From Phlegmacium glaucopus (taxonomy: Eukaryota; Basidiomycota; Agaricomycetes; Agaricales; Cortinariaceae), in the NCBI GenBank assembly GCA_015039465.1, contig MU130031.1, positions 14,161-36,749 on the forward strand: DNA of 22,589 nt. Reading direction: 5' to 3'. Each line of letters opens with the position of its first letter. Positions within the stretch are counted from its first letter, which is position 1. The notes under the pieces are model-generated. The model ran no database searches, was not told the DNA's origin, and saw only the letters and a program-made list of their open reading frames with translations. This document shows, piece by piece, positions 9,621 through 19,254 of this stretch. The translations under genes and the position numbers were made by a program.

Positions 9621-9741
9621 TAGTCAGTAGCATCTGATGAATAAAAGATAATCCTGTCTCAAAGCTGATATTTGAGTAACTAAGACTGGGTAAGGCCAGT
9701 TGCTACCTGGCCCCAACAGTAAACACTGAACACTGGGTTAC
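9621..9741. other. Short unique spacer in the right arm
   Basis: About 120 bp with no coding signal, between the 157-bp and 43-bp arrays. Confidence 0.5.
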
Positions 9742-10886
9742 TCTGTCATCAGCTCATTGGACACTTTCTGCAGTTCAATATTCAACTACCATGAGCTCAG
9801 TGGACACCCTGCAGGGTTGAATGATTCAACTTGTATGAGCTTATTGGAGACCCTGCAGATTGTAGTATTCAACTGTCACCAGCTCACTGGACACCCTCCA
9901 GGGTTGAATATTCAACTGTCATCAGCTCACTGGACACCCTCCAGGGTTGAATATTCAACTGTCATCAGCTCATTGGACACCCTCCGGACTTTAATATTCA
10001 ACTGTCATCAGCTCACTGTCATCAGCTCATTGGACACCCTCCAGAGTTGAATATTCAACTGTCATGAGCTCACTGGACACCCTCCAGGGTTGAATATTCA
10101 ACTACCATCAGCTCATTGGACACCCTCCGGAGTTGAATATTCAACTCTCATGAGCTCATTGGACACCCTCCGGAGTTGAATATTCAACTATCATGAGCTC
10201 ATTGGACACCTTCCAGAGTTGAATATTCAACTGCCATCAGCTCATTGGACACCCTCCGGAGTTGAATATTCAACTGTCATGAGCTCATTGGACACCCTCC
10301 AGGGTTGAATATTCAACTGTCATGAGCTCACTGGACACCCTCCAGACTTCAATATTCAACTGTCATCAGCTCATTGGACACCCTCCAGACTTTAATATTC
10401 ACCTGTCATTAGCTCATTGGACACCCTCCAGGGTTCAATATTCAACTACCATGAGCTCACTGGACACTCTCTAGGGTTGAATATTCAAGTTGTATGAGCT
10501 CATTGGACACCTTTTTAATATTCAACTGTCATCAGCTCATTGGACACCTTCCGGACTTTAATATTCAACTGTCATCAGCTCATTGGACATCTTCCAGACT
10601 TTAATATTCAACTGTCATCAGCTCACTGGACACCCTCCAGGGTTGAATATTTAACTTTTATGAGCTCATTGGACACCCTCCGGACTGTAATATTCAACTG
10701 TCATCACCTCATTGGACACCCTCCACAGTTGAATATTCAAATGTCATCAGCCTATTGGACACCCTCTGGGGTTGAATATTCAACTACCACAAACTCATTG
10801 GACATGCTCCGGAGTTTAATAATAAGTTCCCATTAGGTAATTGGACACCCTCCGGAGTTGAATATTGACCTAGCATGAGCTCATTT
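9742..10886 (-). repeat. Right 43-bp array, main block (about 26 units)
   Basis: Reverse complement of the left array: ATGAGCTCATTGGACACC, CTCCGGAG and GTTGAATATTCAAC. Units between 10050 and 10320 are the most uniform. ORFs at 9757-10050 and 10540-10836 are frames through the array and are not genes. Confidence 0.9.
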
Positions 10887-11494
10887 GATATGTGTTAAGT
10901 TTAAAACAAAAAGGAAGTCACGTTGGAGTTACTCCGGAACAGTAACCCAGAAAGGATGTTGGCCTCAGCATGTGTGCTGTGCCACCCAGCTCCTAAGGTG
11001 TCCTGATTTTGGAACAGAAGAGGAAAGTAACAAGTCGGAAGACCTTAGTGACTTAGAGGAAAAACAAGAGGAGGAAACTAAGTTGATATTCGAACTGAGG
11101 GAAAACATACAAGTTTCGAGTACTTAAATAAATAAAGGAATAGCAACCGAAATATAAAAGATAAATATAAGTGCTGCGTTCTGCTCCCGGAAAGGTCCTG
11201 CATTCTTGGGTGAATAATCCATGGCGGGTATGATGACTGATGGTGGGAAGGATGATGACAAAGAATAGTGGTAGTGGTGAAGAAGTGGTAATGGGTTTGG
11301 AGGATAGACGGAGAAACCGGAATGACACGGAGAAGTCTTGGAGTTGAACATAGGAAGAGTAGTTCGGGAAATAAGGGAAGGCACTGTACGGAGTACGGAC
11401 TACCGGAGACAGCTCCAACAGAGCTGGACCAGAGTAACGTAAGACGGAATGTAACAATATGACTAGCCATGGACGTTATTGACTATTAGATATG
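10887..11494. mobile_element. 596-bp insertion inside the 43-bp array
   Basis: GATATG occurs at 10887-10892 and again at 11489-11494. Removing 10893-11488 and one GATATG rejoins an array unit that matches the next one downstream (AGCATGAGCTCATTGGACATG then ATCCGGA). This non-array sequence is absent from the left arm. It has no clear TIR, LTR or poly-A end. An open frame up to 11127 (no ATG) ends in an acidic stretch with EEESNKSEDLSDLEEKQEEE, which could be a captured exon. Overlapping minus-strand ORFs are probably chance. Confidence 0.6.
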
Positions 11495-11811
11495 ATCCGG
11501 AGTTTTATATTAGGTTCCCATTAGCTTATTGGACACCCTCTGGAGTTGAATATTGAACTAGCATGAGCTCATTGGACATGATCCGGACTCTTATATTAGG
11601 TTCCCATCAGCTTATTGGACACCCTCTGGACCTTAATATTATACACTCCCATGAGCTCACCCAGCACATTCCACACTTCAATATTAGATCCCAGGAGCTC
11701 ACAGGGTATCCTCCAGGAGCCTAGTATTTGACTACTGTAAGCTTCCTGGACATCCCTGGGCTGTTTAGTACTCACCGGAAATGAGCTCAATGGACATCCT
11801 CTGCAGTCTAG
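11495..11811 (-). repeat. Right 43-bp array, outer block (about 7 units)
   Basis: Diverged units continuing the array after the 596-bp insertion, e.g. AGCTTATTGGACACCCTCTGG and CATGAGCTCACCCAGC. Confidence 0.8.
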
Positions 11812-11905
11812 TACAATCCGGCGGAAATCCGCTGACGGACAACCTTGGGGTTTTGTCAACTTCATTTTCACAGACTAACTCGGGTATATTTGACTGCAAG
11901 GTGTG
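11812..11905 (-). repeat. Right outer terminal inverted repeat
   Basis: Pairs with 3767-3861 and ends TATATTTGACTGCAAGGTGTG. Confidence 0.75.
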
Positions 11906-11912
11906 GCTTACT
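11906..11912 (+). repeat. Candidate target-site duplication, right copy
   Basis: GCTTACT, identical to 3760-3766. Confidence 0.5.
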
Positions 11913-12509
11913 GCCGGTCATGTACACCCATGTGACATTCCAACTGGAGGCCAATGCGGCCTCAACCGGCATGGAAGATGACATCGGCGCCAGCATCCGG
12001 CTCTGAATGGCAGGCGCCGATTGCCGGTAACAGGCGCAGGCCGGGGCCAATGAGATTGGCATTGGCAGTAGGATCACTGCTGGTCATCTTAGCCGTCCCA
12101 TTGACAGGTCCACCGGCACAGATGGTGATGCCCAACGGCACTAGATACTGGCAGGGCCGATTATATCAGCACTAGCATTTGGCCCTACCATTCGGGAATG
12201 CTGGATTGGCCGTGAGGTGGTGAGACCGGCATGCCGGTTTCTCATGGGCCAGTGCAGCGGCAGTGCACAATTGTCTGCTCAAATAAACACATTGCCGGTC
12301 ACCAGTCATTCTGGTGGCACCAGCATTTGATGCATGGCAGGTATTTATGGGCCATTTCTTGGAATGTGTATGGTACAGCAAAGCATGCATTTCTATATAT
12401 GGTATGTGGTATTCCCGGATTCAGTGCATTCCGGGAATCCATACCATACAACACACTGTGTCTGTTCTGGGAATCGTGTGGTACAACACAGTGTAGTGTC
12501 CTTATGTGA
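11913..12509. other. GC-rich ACCGGC-type flank, no firm gene
   Basis: Same word use (GCCGGT, ACCGGC, GGCACTG, CATTGGCA) as 1650-3660, suggesting one locus split by the palindrome. Short ORFs on both strands have no recognisable domain. A hairpin at 12398-12449 has arms ATTCCCGGA / TCCGGGAAT extended by GGTAT / ATACC. Confidence 0.45.
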
Positions 12510-13728
12510 AAATAAAATTATAGAACAAGATGCAATGATGCAAATCCAAAGATAAAGATGGTCCACAAAGACCAAAGACTTTGGGTAAAGAAGAGACCCA
12601 AATATAGAGACCTAAAGTGCCCAAATATGAGGACATAAGACCTCTGCCAAGGCAAAGCTTGCCAAAGATCTTGTTCTGAGGACAGAGATCCACTCCCAAA
12701 GACAAAGCTGTCAAAGACTGACTGGATGTTTTCCTGATGCATGCAGGAATGGATGGGATGATAAGGTATGGCATCATTGAGAACGCCTTTCTATCCCCTG
12801 ACGACATCAACTTGATCATCCACACAATCCTTTGCAATGCTGCATGTAGCTCCCCTATTCAGGCTCATGATATAGCAGATTGACTGACAAAAGATGTCGG
12901 GTATGGGGATGCAATGGGCTATCTTGTGAGTGATCCAGCTGAAAAACATCTACTTACTCATCACGTCTGAGTCTCCAGATAAAAGCCCACTTCTCTTCAA
13001 TTTGGACTGATGTCTGTGAGATTGCTGCTCATAAATCTGAGAGTCATTACCAGCTGCAAGCTGGGCCTGGGTATGCTGCGAAGGTGAAGGCACTTCTCAA
13101 GGATGATGTGTTCATCTTTTCAGCCGATGTATGTTCCCCTTCTGACAGCCATTTCCTTGAGAATGACACACTGGTTGTAGGACAAAGGCCTTCCAATTTC
13201 AAGCAAGCCATACTGTCACGATGCAATCATCGCTGTTCTGCAATGGTTTTTTAAAGACAAATTGTCAATTGGCCACCGCAATGCAAGCCACCTCAAGTCA
13301 AGTATGCCTGATCATGCCAAACACAGTAAGGAGCTAGAGATACCTGTTGCTATGCTCACATTTTCAGTAACCATGGTATGTGCGCTATTTGTGAATCCTG
13401 GCAAGATGCTTACTCATGCTGCCTGTATGACCAGCTGTATGTTGAACTTCTCAACTGGTGCACGGGAAAGCAAGTTCAGTCAAAATTCAATGCAGATGAA
13501 TTGGTTTCAACCTATCAACACCATGTCAATGTCATCAACGCTATCCGAGACAAGCGGCCTGTCGACTCATGTCGAACTTGTATGTCGAGTCAATGTCTGT
13601 TCAGTTTCATGAATTCAAGAGAATTCCCTCTGATCTCATTTTCTAGATCTCTTGGTCAGGCTGGTGTACCCATGGTAGACAACAACCAAACCCTTGCCCA
13701 CCTCAACCTCAATGTGATGGAGGATTGA
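12510..13728 (+). pseudogene. Decayed DUF6532-like gene
   Basis: The region 12970-13560 reads like the DUF6532 domain, a family of unknown function common in basidiomycetes. Recognised parts in order: an EIAAHKSESHYQL-type start with KALLKDDVFIF (frame of 12970); HDAIIAVLQWFFKDKLSIGH (13217 on, another frame, so a 1-nt shift near 13200-13217); ELEIPVAML before a predicted intron (13376-13434); then LYVELLNWCTGK and a YQHHVNVINAIRDKRP-like segment. The tail ends LAHLNLNVMED at 13728. Upstream, 12737-12967 is a semi-coding stretch broken by TGA at 12881 and 12968; 12510-12736 is degraded. Family assignment is by memory of the pattern, without a search. It may instead be a poorly annotated active gene with more introns. 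Confidence 0.55.
13376..13434 (+). other. Predicted 59-bp intron in the DUF6532-like gene
   Basis: Donor GTATGT, branch-like CTCAT, acceptor ACCAG. It starts right after a complete ATG codon and rejoins the frame of the downstream 116-codon ORF, giving a continuous family-like sequence. Confidence 0.65.
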
Positions 13729-14027
13729 CTAATGATGTGGCAAACAATACCAGCTACTAGTAGTGCTATATGATTCCCTTATTTACTATATAGTTTTCTC
13801 CAAAATCTACAAGGTTTTTCACAAATTTAACAAAGAAATCCTGAGAAATCCTAACCATATTTCGTGAATTTACAAGACAAACTTGAGAAATGTCCTGCAG
13901 CTTTGATGAAATCTTGACACCCATTTTTGAAAATATACCAAAGGTTTATGAAAATCTTGAAAATTTTCAAGGGGACTTAGATATTTGAAACATTGTTCAA
14001 ATCTCCACGATTTCGAGAAATTCTTGA
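13729..14027. other. AT-rich spacer, nothing identified
   Basis: Rich in A/T runs and AAATTT-type words. No ORF or repeat family recognised. The last five bases, CTTGA, would be the target duplication of the copia element, but the partner cannot be checked because the other end is lost. Confidence 0.5.
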
Positions 14028-14275
14028 TGTAAGAATACTAAATGTATAATCTCAGTGTTTGTGTGCCAAACGACTGAGGTGAGTAGTAACTATGGGTCCG
14101 TATTTATACTAGATATTCTAACTACTCTATATATGGTTTATAATGGTTGTGGCATAAGAAATAAGCGAGAAAAGGAATAAACAATGAGATATGGAAAATG
14201 TGGCCTGGCCACATTTGGGTCGATGCCTGTTGCTCACCGGAACAATGGGGCTCGTGTACATTTGCTATTCCAACA
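14028..14275 (-). repeat. 3' LTR of the copia element (248 bp)
   Basis: Read on the minus strand it begins TGTTGGAATAGC and ends TTTAGTATTCTTACA, the usual TG...CA ends. A TATA-like AGTATAAATACGG lies about 165 bp in. It directly follows the polypurine tract. Confidence 0.88.
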
Positions 14276-14284
14276 CTCCCCTTC
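14276..14284 (-). other. Polypurine tract of the copia element
   Basis: GAAGGGGAG on the minus strand, immediately before the LTR's TG. This is the plus-strand primer site for LTR elements. It overlaps the last codons of pol. Confidence 0.85.
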
Positions 14285-14663
14285 AAACCAATACGAGCCC
14301 AAGCTCATTTGCGAAGTGTTTGACTTTCGGTGATGGTAAGGCTTTGGTGAGAGTATCGGCAACCATTTCGTTGGTAGGGCAATAGATTAGACGAAGTGAG
14401 CCATTCTCAACAATCCAGCGAATGAAGTGAAATTGGATATCAATGTGCTTGGTTCTCGCATGATACTGGTGGTCTTTGGTAAGCGCAATCGCTGACTGGT
14501 TGTCTGAGAAAAGGGTGGTGGGATCGAGGGTGGTGTCGAATATTTGTGAGATGAGCGAACAAAGCCACAAGGCTTCTTTTGAAGCATAGGTAGCAGCAAT
14601 ATATTCACTTTTGGTAGTCAACAGTGAGATAATTTCCTGCCGTTTAGTGCTCCAGGAGACGGT

Positions 14664-14671
14664 GCCACTGT
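14664..14671 (+). repeat. 8-bp target duplication of the hAT element, left
   Basis: GCCACTGT. The right copy, at 15657-15664, is GCCACCGT. The single difference is a CpG transition. Confidence 0.8.
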
Positions 14672-15656
14672 TAGTGTTTAAAAGTCTGGTCTGGTCTGGT
14701 TTTTTGACCCTCAGGGCCTTTAACCAAGACCGGACTGGACCACTTCAGACCGGTTTACATCGGTTTTTTTCGGTCGTAGGACTTGTTATGAACGACTTTT
14801 CTTTTCTCCTTTCTTACCTTTCCTTCTCATTGATATACATGTTCCCCTCTATATTCAACCTTCCATTTGTCACTATGTTACTATTCTTCTTTCGCTTACG
14901 AATCCACATGGCAGTGCCGATACAGCTTCCATCTATATATATACATCTCTTACGCGGCAATGCCGATGCAGCCTTCTGACTCAGTACATACCTATAAAAA
15001 GGGCCATACCCATAGTAGTGTTTCCTTAGTTTAGACCTTCTGTACTATTACGGTCCTAATCTACTGCTTGCCCCAGAAACTTGCTCTCAGTCTAAAAGTC
15101 TAGGAAGTGTCATAGCTTGGATACTAAGGCTTCGCGTTATTTGGTCTACTTTGCTCAGCACCGAACGCGAGTGCAGGCTTGTAGTCGCCGTAACAGGACT
15201 GGTCCTGGTCCTAACTGGTCTTAATCAGTTTGTAACCAGTCTTCTGCACAAAAATATATATTTCTGTATCATAAACGGTTGTTTATTTTAATAATAGCTT
15301 CCGAACGAGCCCAAAAACGCTACATTCCGTTACGATTTGGACTTTATACAGTAATATTAGTAAAATGCCTTATTTTAGCGAATATTGTAGACTATTTTAC
15401 GGATCTATTTATTTCTCAGCCAGTTTTTATTGGATTTTTATGATCTTGGGCTCGTTGGAAAGGGGTAAATTAAGGCTACCCTTTTGCTAGTTCAGACCGG
15501 TCTGAACCTCAAAAGAACGGTTAATCGAGACCGGTCTTTTTCCGGTCTTTGATTCTCAAAAATCAAAAGACCGGACCACTGGTCCGGTCTTTTTCCGGTC
15601 TAGTCCGGTCTGGTTATGGTCTTTCTCCGGTCTCGTAACCGGACTTTTAAACACTA
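14672..15656. mobile_element. hAT-type non-autonomous DNA transposon (985 bp)
   Basis: Terminal inverted repeats TAGTGTTTAAAAGTC / GACTTTTAAACACTA (one mismatch close to the inner end if extended to YGG) and an 8-bp duplication (7 of 8 identical), the hAT superfamily hallmark. Subterminal regions are full of GACCGGTCT-type words in both orientations. No transposase ORF; the short frames inside are not coding. It lies in the copia RNase H region. Element plus one duplication is 993 bp, a multiple of three, and its removal rejoins a GGTVSWS-type stretch. Confidence 0.85.
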
Positions 15657-15664
15657 GCCACCGT
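15657..15664 (+). repeat. 8-bp target duplication of the hAT element, right
   Basis: GCCACCGT, partner of 14664-14671. Confidence 0.8.
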
Positions 15665-17482
15665 GTAAAATGAAAGCATACCCAGAGATCGCATGGCGAT
15701 CTTCTGCCATGTTTCCATTGGCGTCTGCATATCCTATCAACTCTTTATGGCTGTCCCCCATACATTAGCCATAGGTCTTTTGTACCTTTCAAATACTTAA
15801 AGATCCTTTTTATGGCCTCCCAATGAGCATTTCCGGGATTCTTGGTAGATCGCAAGATGGTTTGGACAGCATAGGTGATGTCGGGTTGAGTTCCGAGTGA
15901 GGCATACATGAGGGTACCCACAGCCTCGTGGTATGGGATGTTTCTCATCTTGGCAATTTCCTCAGTTGTTGATGGTGATTGAGACATTGTTAATTTGGTG
16001 GAGGGATCCATAGGAAGCAAAGCGGGTTTGATGTTGTCGAGTCCATATCTACAAAGCGAGGACTCGATGTAGGAGCGTTGACAGAGATGTATGGTGCGTT
16101 GTTCTCAGTTTCTGTGGATTTCAATTCCTAGGATCCAGTGGATTTCTCCAAGGTCAGTAATTTCGACGTGCTTGGAGATTTCGGTCTTGAAGTTTTTGAT
16201 CAAGTCAGGTGACGTTCCCACGATCGTGCAGTCATCAACATGCACAAGAATGATCATCAGTATCCTCCCCTTCTTTCAGTAGAACACTGCTTGGTCAACT
16301 TCACATCTAAGAAATCCCAGGTTCATCATGATCTCCACTAATCTTTGATACCATCTTCTGCCAGATTGTTTAAGGCCGTATAGAGTTTTTCGCAATAAAC
16401 AGACCTTGTTGGAGTTGTCAGGAGCTGGGTAGCCAGGTGGTTGATGCATATAGATCATTTCTTGGGAGGTGAGTATTCCGTTTAAATATGCTCCTTTGAT
16501 GTCGATTTGATGTATCTCATAGTCCTCAACTGCTGCGATGGCTAGGACCGCTCAAATCAATGCTAAACGAGCAACCGGTGCAAAGGTGTCGAAGTAGTTG
16601 ATACCCGGTACTTGCGAGAATCCCTGGGCTACAAGTCGAGCTTTGTACCTTACTACATGCCCGGCTGCGTCCTTCTTGGCTCAGAAAACCCATTTTGAAC
16701 CAACTATGTTGGCATTTGAAGGTGTGTCTGTCAATTCCCATGTTCCAGCTGCCTTCAGCATTGCTAACTCTTCTTGGATAGCTTTTTCCCATAACGGCCA
16801 ATCCGGACGCAATTTTGCTTCCTTCAGTGTTTGTGGTTCTAGGGCTTCGACTTCACTTATTTCAGCTGCTAGCGAGTACTCTTCGGATAGGTTTATTTCG
16901 GATATCCAAGCTTCTTCCTCTTCTTCAAACAGAGCAGCGGTGGAATTTCCGATATCGTTTGTAGGTAGCCGGATTCCGGTTGAGATTTTGGGTGCCCTCA
17001 GTAAGTCTGAGGTTACTGCTTTTCCAGAGAGGAGGTCTCTAACTCGTTGGGTAGGCTTTTGTAATCGCTTGGGACGACTACTAACATTTGGTTGCTCGTC
17101 TTCAGATTCATGCTGACTTTCGATAGGTATCTGATCATTTGGAGGATCTGGAGTGTCTGGGATGGTCATTTTGACTGGTGCTTGGGTTGACAGAGGTTGG
17201 GATTAGACTTGGGGTTGGTAAGTCTTCATTTCAAAACCATCCCATTCCTCCCCTTCAAAATGAGAGACTGACGAGCCAGTTTTATCATAATAGACATTTC
17301 GTTCGGTGCTAACTGACTTTTTGTCTGGCCAGTAAACTTGTATCCCTTTTGATTCGTCCACTATACCCATCCATCTTCCCTCTCAGACTCTCCCTCCCAG
17401 CTTGTCTCCTTCCTCTACCCTTACCCAAACTTTCTCACCCCATTCTTTTAGTCCACCCAAATCCAGTTTCCTTCTGAATGCG

Positions 17483-17486
17483 GCCT
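17483..17486 (+). repeat. 4-bp target duplication of the solo-LTR-like element, left
   Basis: GCCT, repeated at 17974-17977 on the other side of the insert. Confidence 0.7.
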
Positions 17487-17973
17487 TGTGAGGAGGGATT
17501 CTCCCTACCTCGAATTATTACTATTTTCATAATTTCAAATTCATTATATCACATACGGAATTTCGCACCGCATTACATTTTCCAAATTCGTACGTTTCCT
17601 ATTTTATCAATTTCAAATTCATTCCCCTTTTGGAAATTACTCCGAAATTACACATTCCATTCTTACATACAAATTTGTTACCTCTCCGTTTTTATTCTCG
17701 GATCTTAGATTCCCATATATCCATTTTCAAAACACAGTACTACAAACTAAAGGTATAAAAGCTGTAGTTATATTGTAGTATAAAAAAAAAACATATAACC
17801 AATAACAAGAAAAACATAACAACAGAACAACTGAGGCACTCAAAAACAACATGAAAACTAAGAAATTCCATAACCAAGTACTAAAATAATAAACAAATCA
17901 ACAAATCGGAACACTAAAGTTGATGGAGTCAACTCCCCCTATACTCGCACACACACGGAAACTATTCCTCACA
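17487..17973 (+). mobile_element. Solo-LTR-like insertion in copia pol (487 bp)
   Basis: Begins TGTGAGGA and ends TCCTCACA, flanked by a 4-bp GCCT duplication. TG...CA ends, a TATA-like GGTATAAAAGC at about 17752 and an A-rich stretch with AATAAA downstream at about 17886 fit a solo LTR in plus orientation. A small TIR element is the alternative. No coding content is credible. Removing 487+4 bp joins the integrase end to ...AFRRKLDLGGLKEWGE... in frame (491 = 2 mod 3, which is the measured offset between the two frames). Confidence 0.75.
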
Positions 17974-19072
17974 GCCTCAAACGGTGTTTTTTCGTTTACG
18001 GCCTTTGTTGGAGTCCTATTCATCAGCCAAACAACATGTCGTGCCACTTCTCCCCATACAGTTTTTGGAAGACCGCTTGCATGCAATAAGGCACAAATAT
18101 GCTCCACAATTGTTCGGTTTTGGTGTTCCGCAACTCCATTGTGTTGGGGTGTGTCATGGACGGTGAGTTTTTGGTTTGTCCCTTTGGATTTTAGGTAAAG
18201 AATGAATTCTTTTCCTAGATACTCCCCTCCACGATCGGAGTGAAGGGTTTTCATACAAGCATCTAGCTGTGTCTGTGCCCAGGCCTCGTACTGCTGGTAT
18301 GTGTCAGCGGTTTCGTCCTTCTTTTGCAAGAGATACAGGTGTGTTAGTTGAGTACAATTGTCTGTGAAGGTGATGTAGTAACGTCGTCCACCTTTAGACT
18401 CCACTGGGGCTGGTCCCCAAATATCCAAATGGATTTCATCACCAAACACAGTTGCCCTTTCACCACTTCTCACTTTCTGGATTGGTTTCCGGGTTGATTT
18501 CGCATAGATACATGATTCACAGAAGAATGGACCGTTGGAGGCAGTTGATTCGAGTCAGATGCCGGTTGCAAACCCGTTCTTGATGAGTTTCTTAGCAATG
18601 TCAAGGGATATATGTCCCATTTGGCGATGTAGCTGATCCAGGGTAATGTCTTCGACTGTGTTTGCTATCTCTGGGTGATGCTCAACACGATATAGCCCTC
18701 TTTTGTTTTTAGGGACTACCCCGACTTGTTCTCCATCTGGTCCAGTGATAACACACTTCCCTCCTCCAAAGGTTACTGTAAATCCTTTGTCATCAAGGTT
18801 ACCAACAGATACAAGCGTGTATCCAACTTCTGGGGAGTACAAGACTTCAGTTAACTGCAGCTTGGAGCTTTCGAGACCATTCGGTATGTCGACTGTCATT
18901 TTTCCAACACCGGTGGCTTTGAAATTTTATTTGTTCACAGTGCGGAATGGACGAGGTGGAATTTCCTTAAAGTCTTCAAGGTCTTCTTGGTGTGGGGATA
19001 TATGCATAGTGCATCCAGAATTGTAGACTTCGGCTTGAATAGGCATGTCTCCAGCCAGTATAGTTAGAATAC

Positions 19073-19254
19073 CCCGTCAAAGACGGAGGAGCGAAATGTC
19101 AAAATGTACCGTCATAGACCCAGCAGCGGACTAAGCTGATGCTGGGAATATGTCCATCATTGACCGATAAGCTGATGCCCCTACACATATGGGGGGTAAT
19201 GGGTGCAGGTGAGCACTAATCGGGTACCCGAACCAATTATCTACTCAAAAATTA
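19073..19254. other. Junction sequence between copia and the minisatellite
   Basis: No gene. It contains a small hairpin CCGTCAAAGACGG and a direct repeat TAAGCTGATGC (19132 and 19167 region). Copia homology is lost at its left border. Confidence 0.4.

Larger units (their letters stand above)
3767..11905. mobile_element. 8.1-kb giant nested palindrome (fold-back element)
   Basis: The left end CAGCCCATTCAGTCAAATATA matches the reverse complement of the right end (CACACCTTGCAGTCAAATATA), and the match continues with GTTGACAAAA, CAAGGTTGTCCG and TACTAGACT. Layers appear in mirror order: 43-bp array (3862-5200 / 9742-11812), 157-bp unit (about 5450-6500 / 8458-9620), 23-bp array (6612-6735 / 8217-8375), TATA boxes (6741 / 8210), core arms, and a 41-bp AT-rich loop at 7500-7540. 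No transposase ORF was found, so it is probably non-autonomous. It could belong to a MULE or fold-back class, but no family motif is visible and the 7-bp duplication is not diagnostic. The right arm is longer because of array expansion and a 596-bp insertion. Confidence 0.75.
14028..19072 (-). mobile_element. 5'-truncated Ty1/copia retrotransposon with two nested insertions
   Basis: On the minus strand the order is protease remnant, integrase, RT, RNase H, polypurine tract and 3' LTR, which is the copia order. The homology stops near 19072, just upstream of the protease, so gag, primer-binding site and 5' LTR are missing. A hAT-type element (14672-15656) splits RNase H, and a solo-LTR-like element (17487-17973) splits the region just after the integrase core. 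Without these, roughly 3.6 kb of copia sequence remains. Confidence 0.9.
14283..19072 (-). pseudogene. Copia pol polyprotein, broken (PR-IN-RT-RH)
   Basis: Protease: the DSG site reads NSG (Asp codon at 19020-19022 is AAT). Integrase: HHCC finger (QLHRQMGH; FCESC), catalytic Asp at 18423-18425 and 18234-18236, and Glu at 18126-18128 with 35 residues between the last two. [36 protein letters not shown] and the active site HVDD at 16231-16242. RNase H: GYADANG, SDNQSAIALT, ARTKHIDI, ending at 14283. Apart from the two insertions one frame runs from protease to about 15745. A 1-nt shift follows near 15740-15750. In-frame stops lie at 16105, 16276, 16552, 16681, 17203, 17383, 18555 and 18927, so it cannot make a working polyprotein. 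Confidence 0.9.

Noticed and set aside
9757..10836. ORFs of 97-98 codons in the right 43-bp array
   Set aside because: They are translations of the tandem units, with no start context or domain.
11053..11470. Three overlapping minus-strand ORFs of 86-134 codons
   Set aside because: They lie in a purine-rich stretch of the 596-bp insertion. Open in several frames at once, so probably chance.
69..12501. Possible larger element ending in ACAGTGTGTCC (near 79) and ACAGTGTAGTGTCC (near 12488)
   Set aside because: The shared words are short, in the wrong relative orientation for a clear TIR, and no duplication flanks them.
12502..12837. 111-codon minus-strand ORF
   Set aside because: It lies opposite the degraded upstream part of the DUF6532-like gene and has no recognisable domain.
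14611..14979. 122-codon plus-strand ORF at the hAT border
   Set aside because: It crosses the target duplication and TIR of the hAT element, so it cannot predate the insertion, and it shows no transposase motif.
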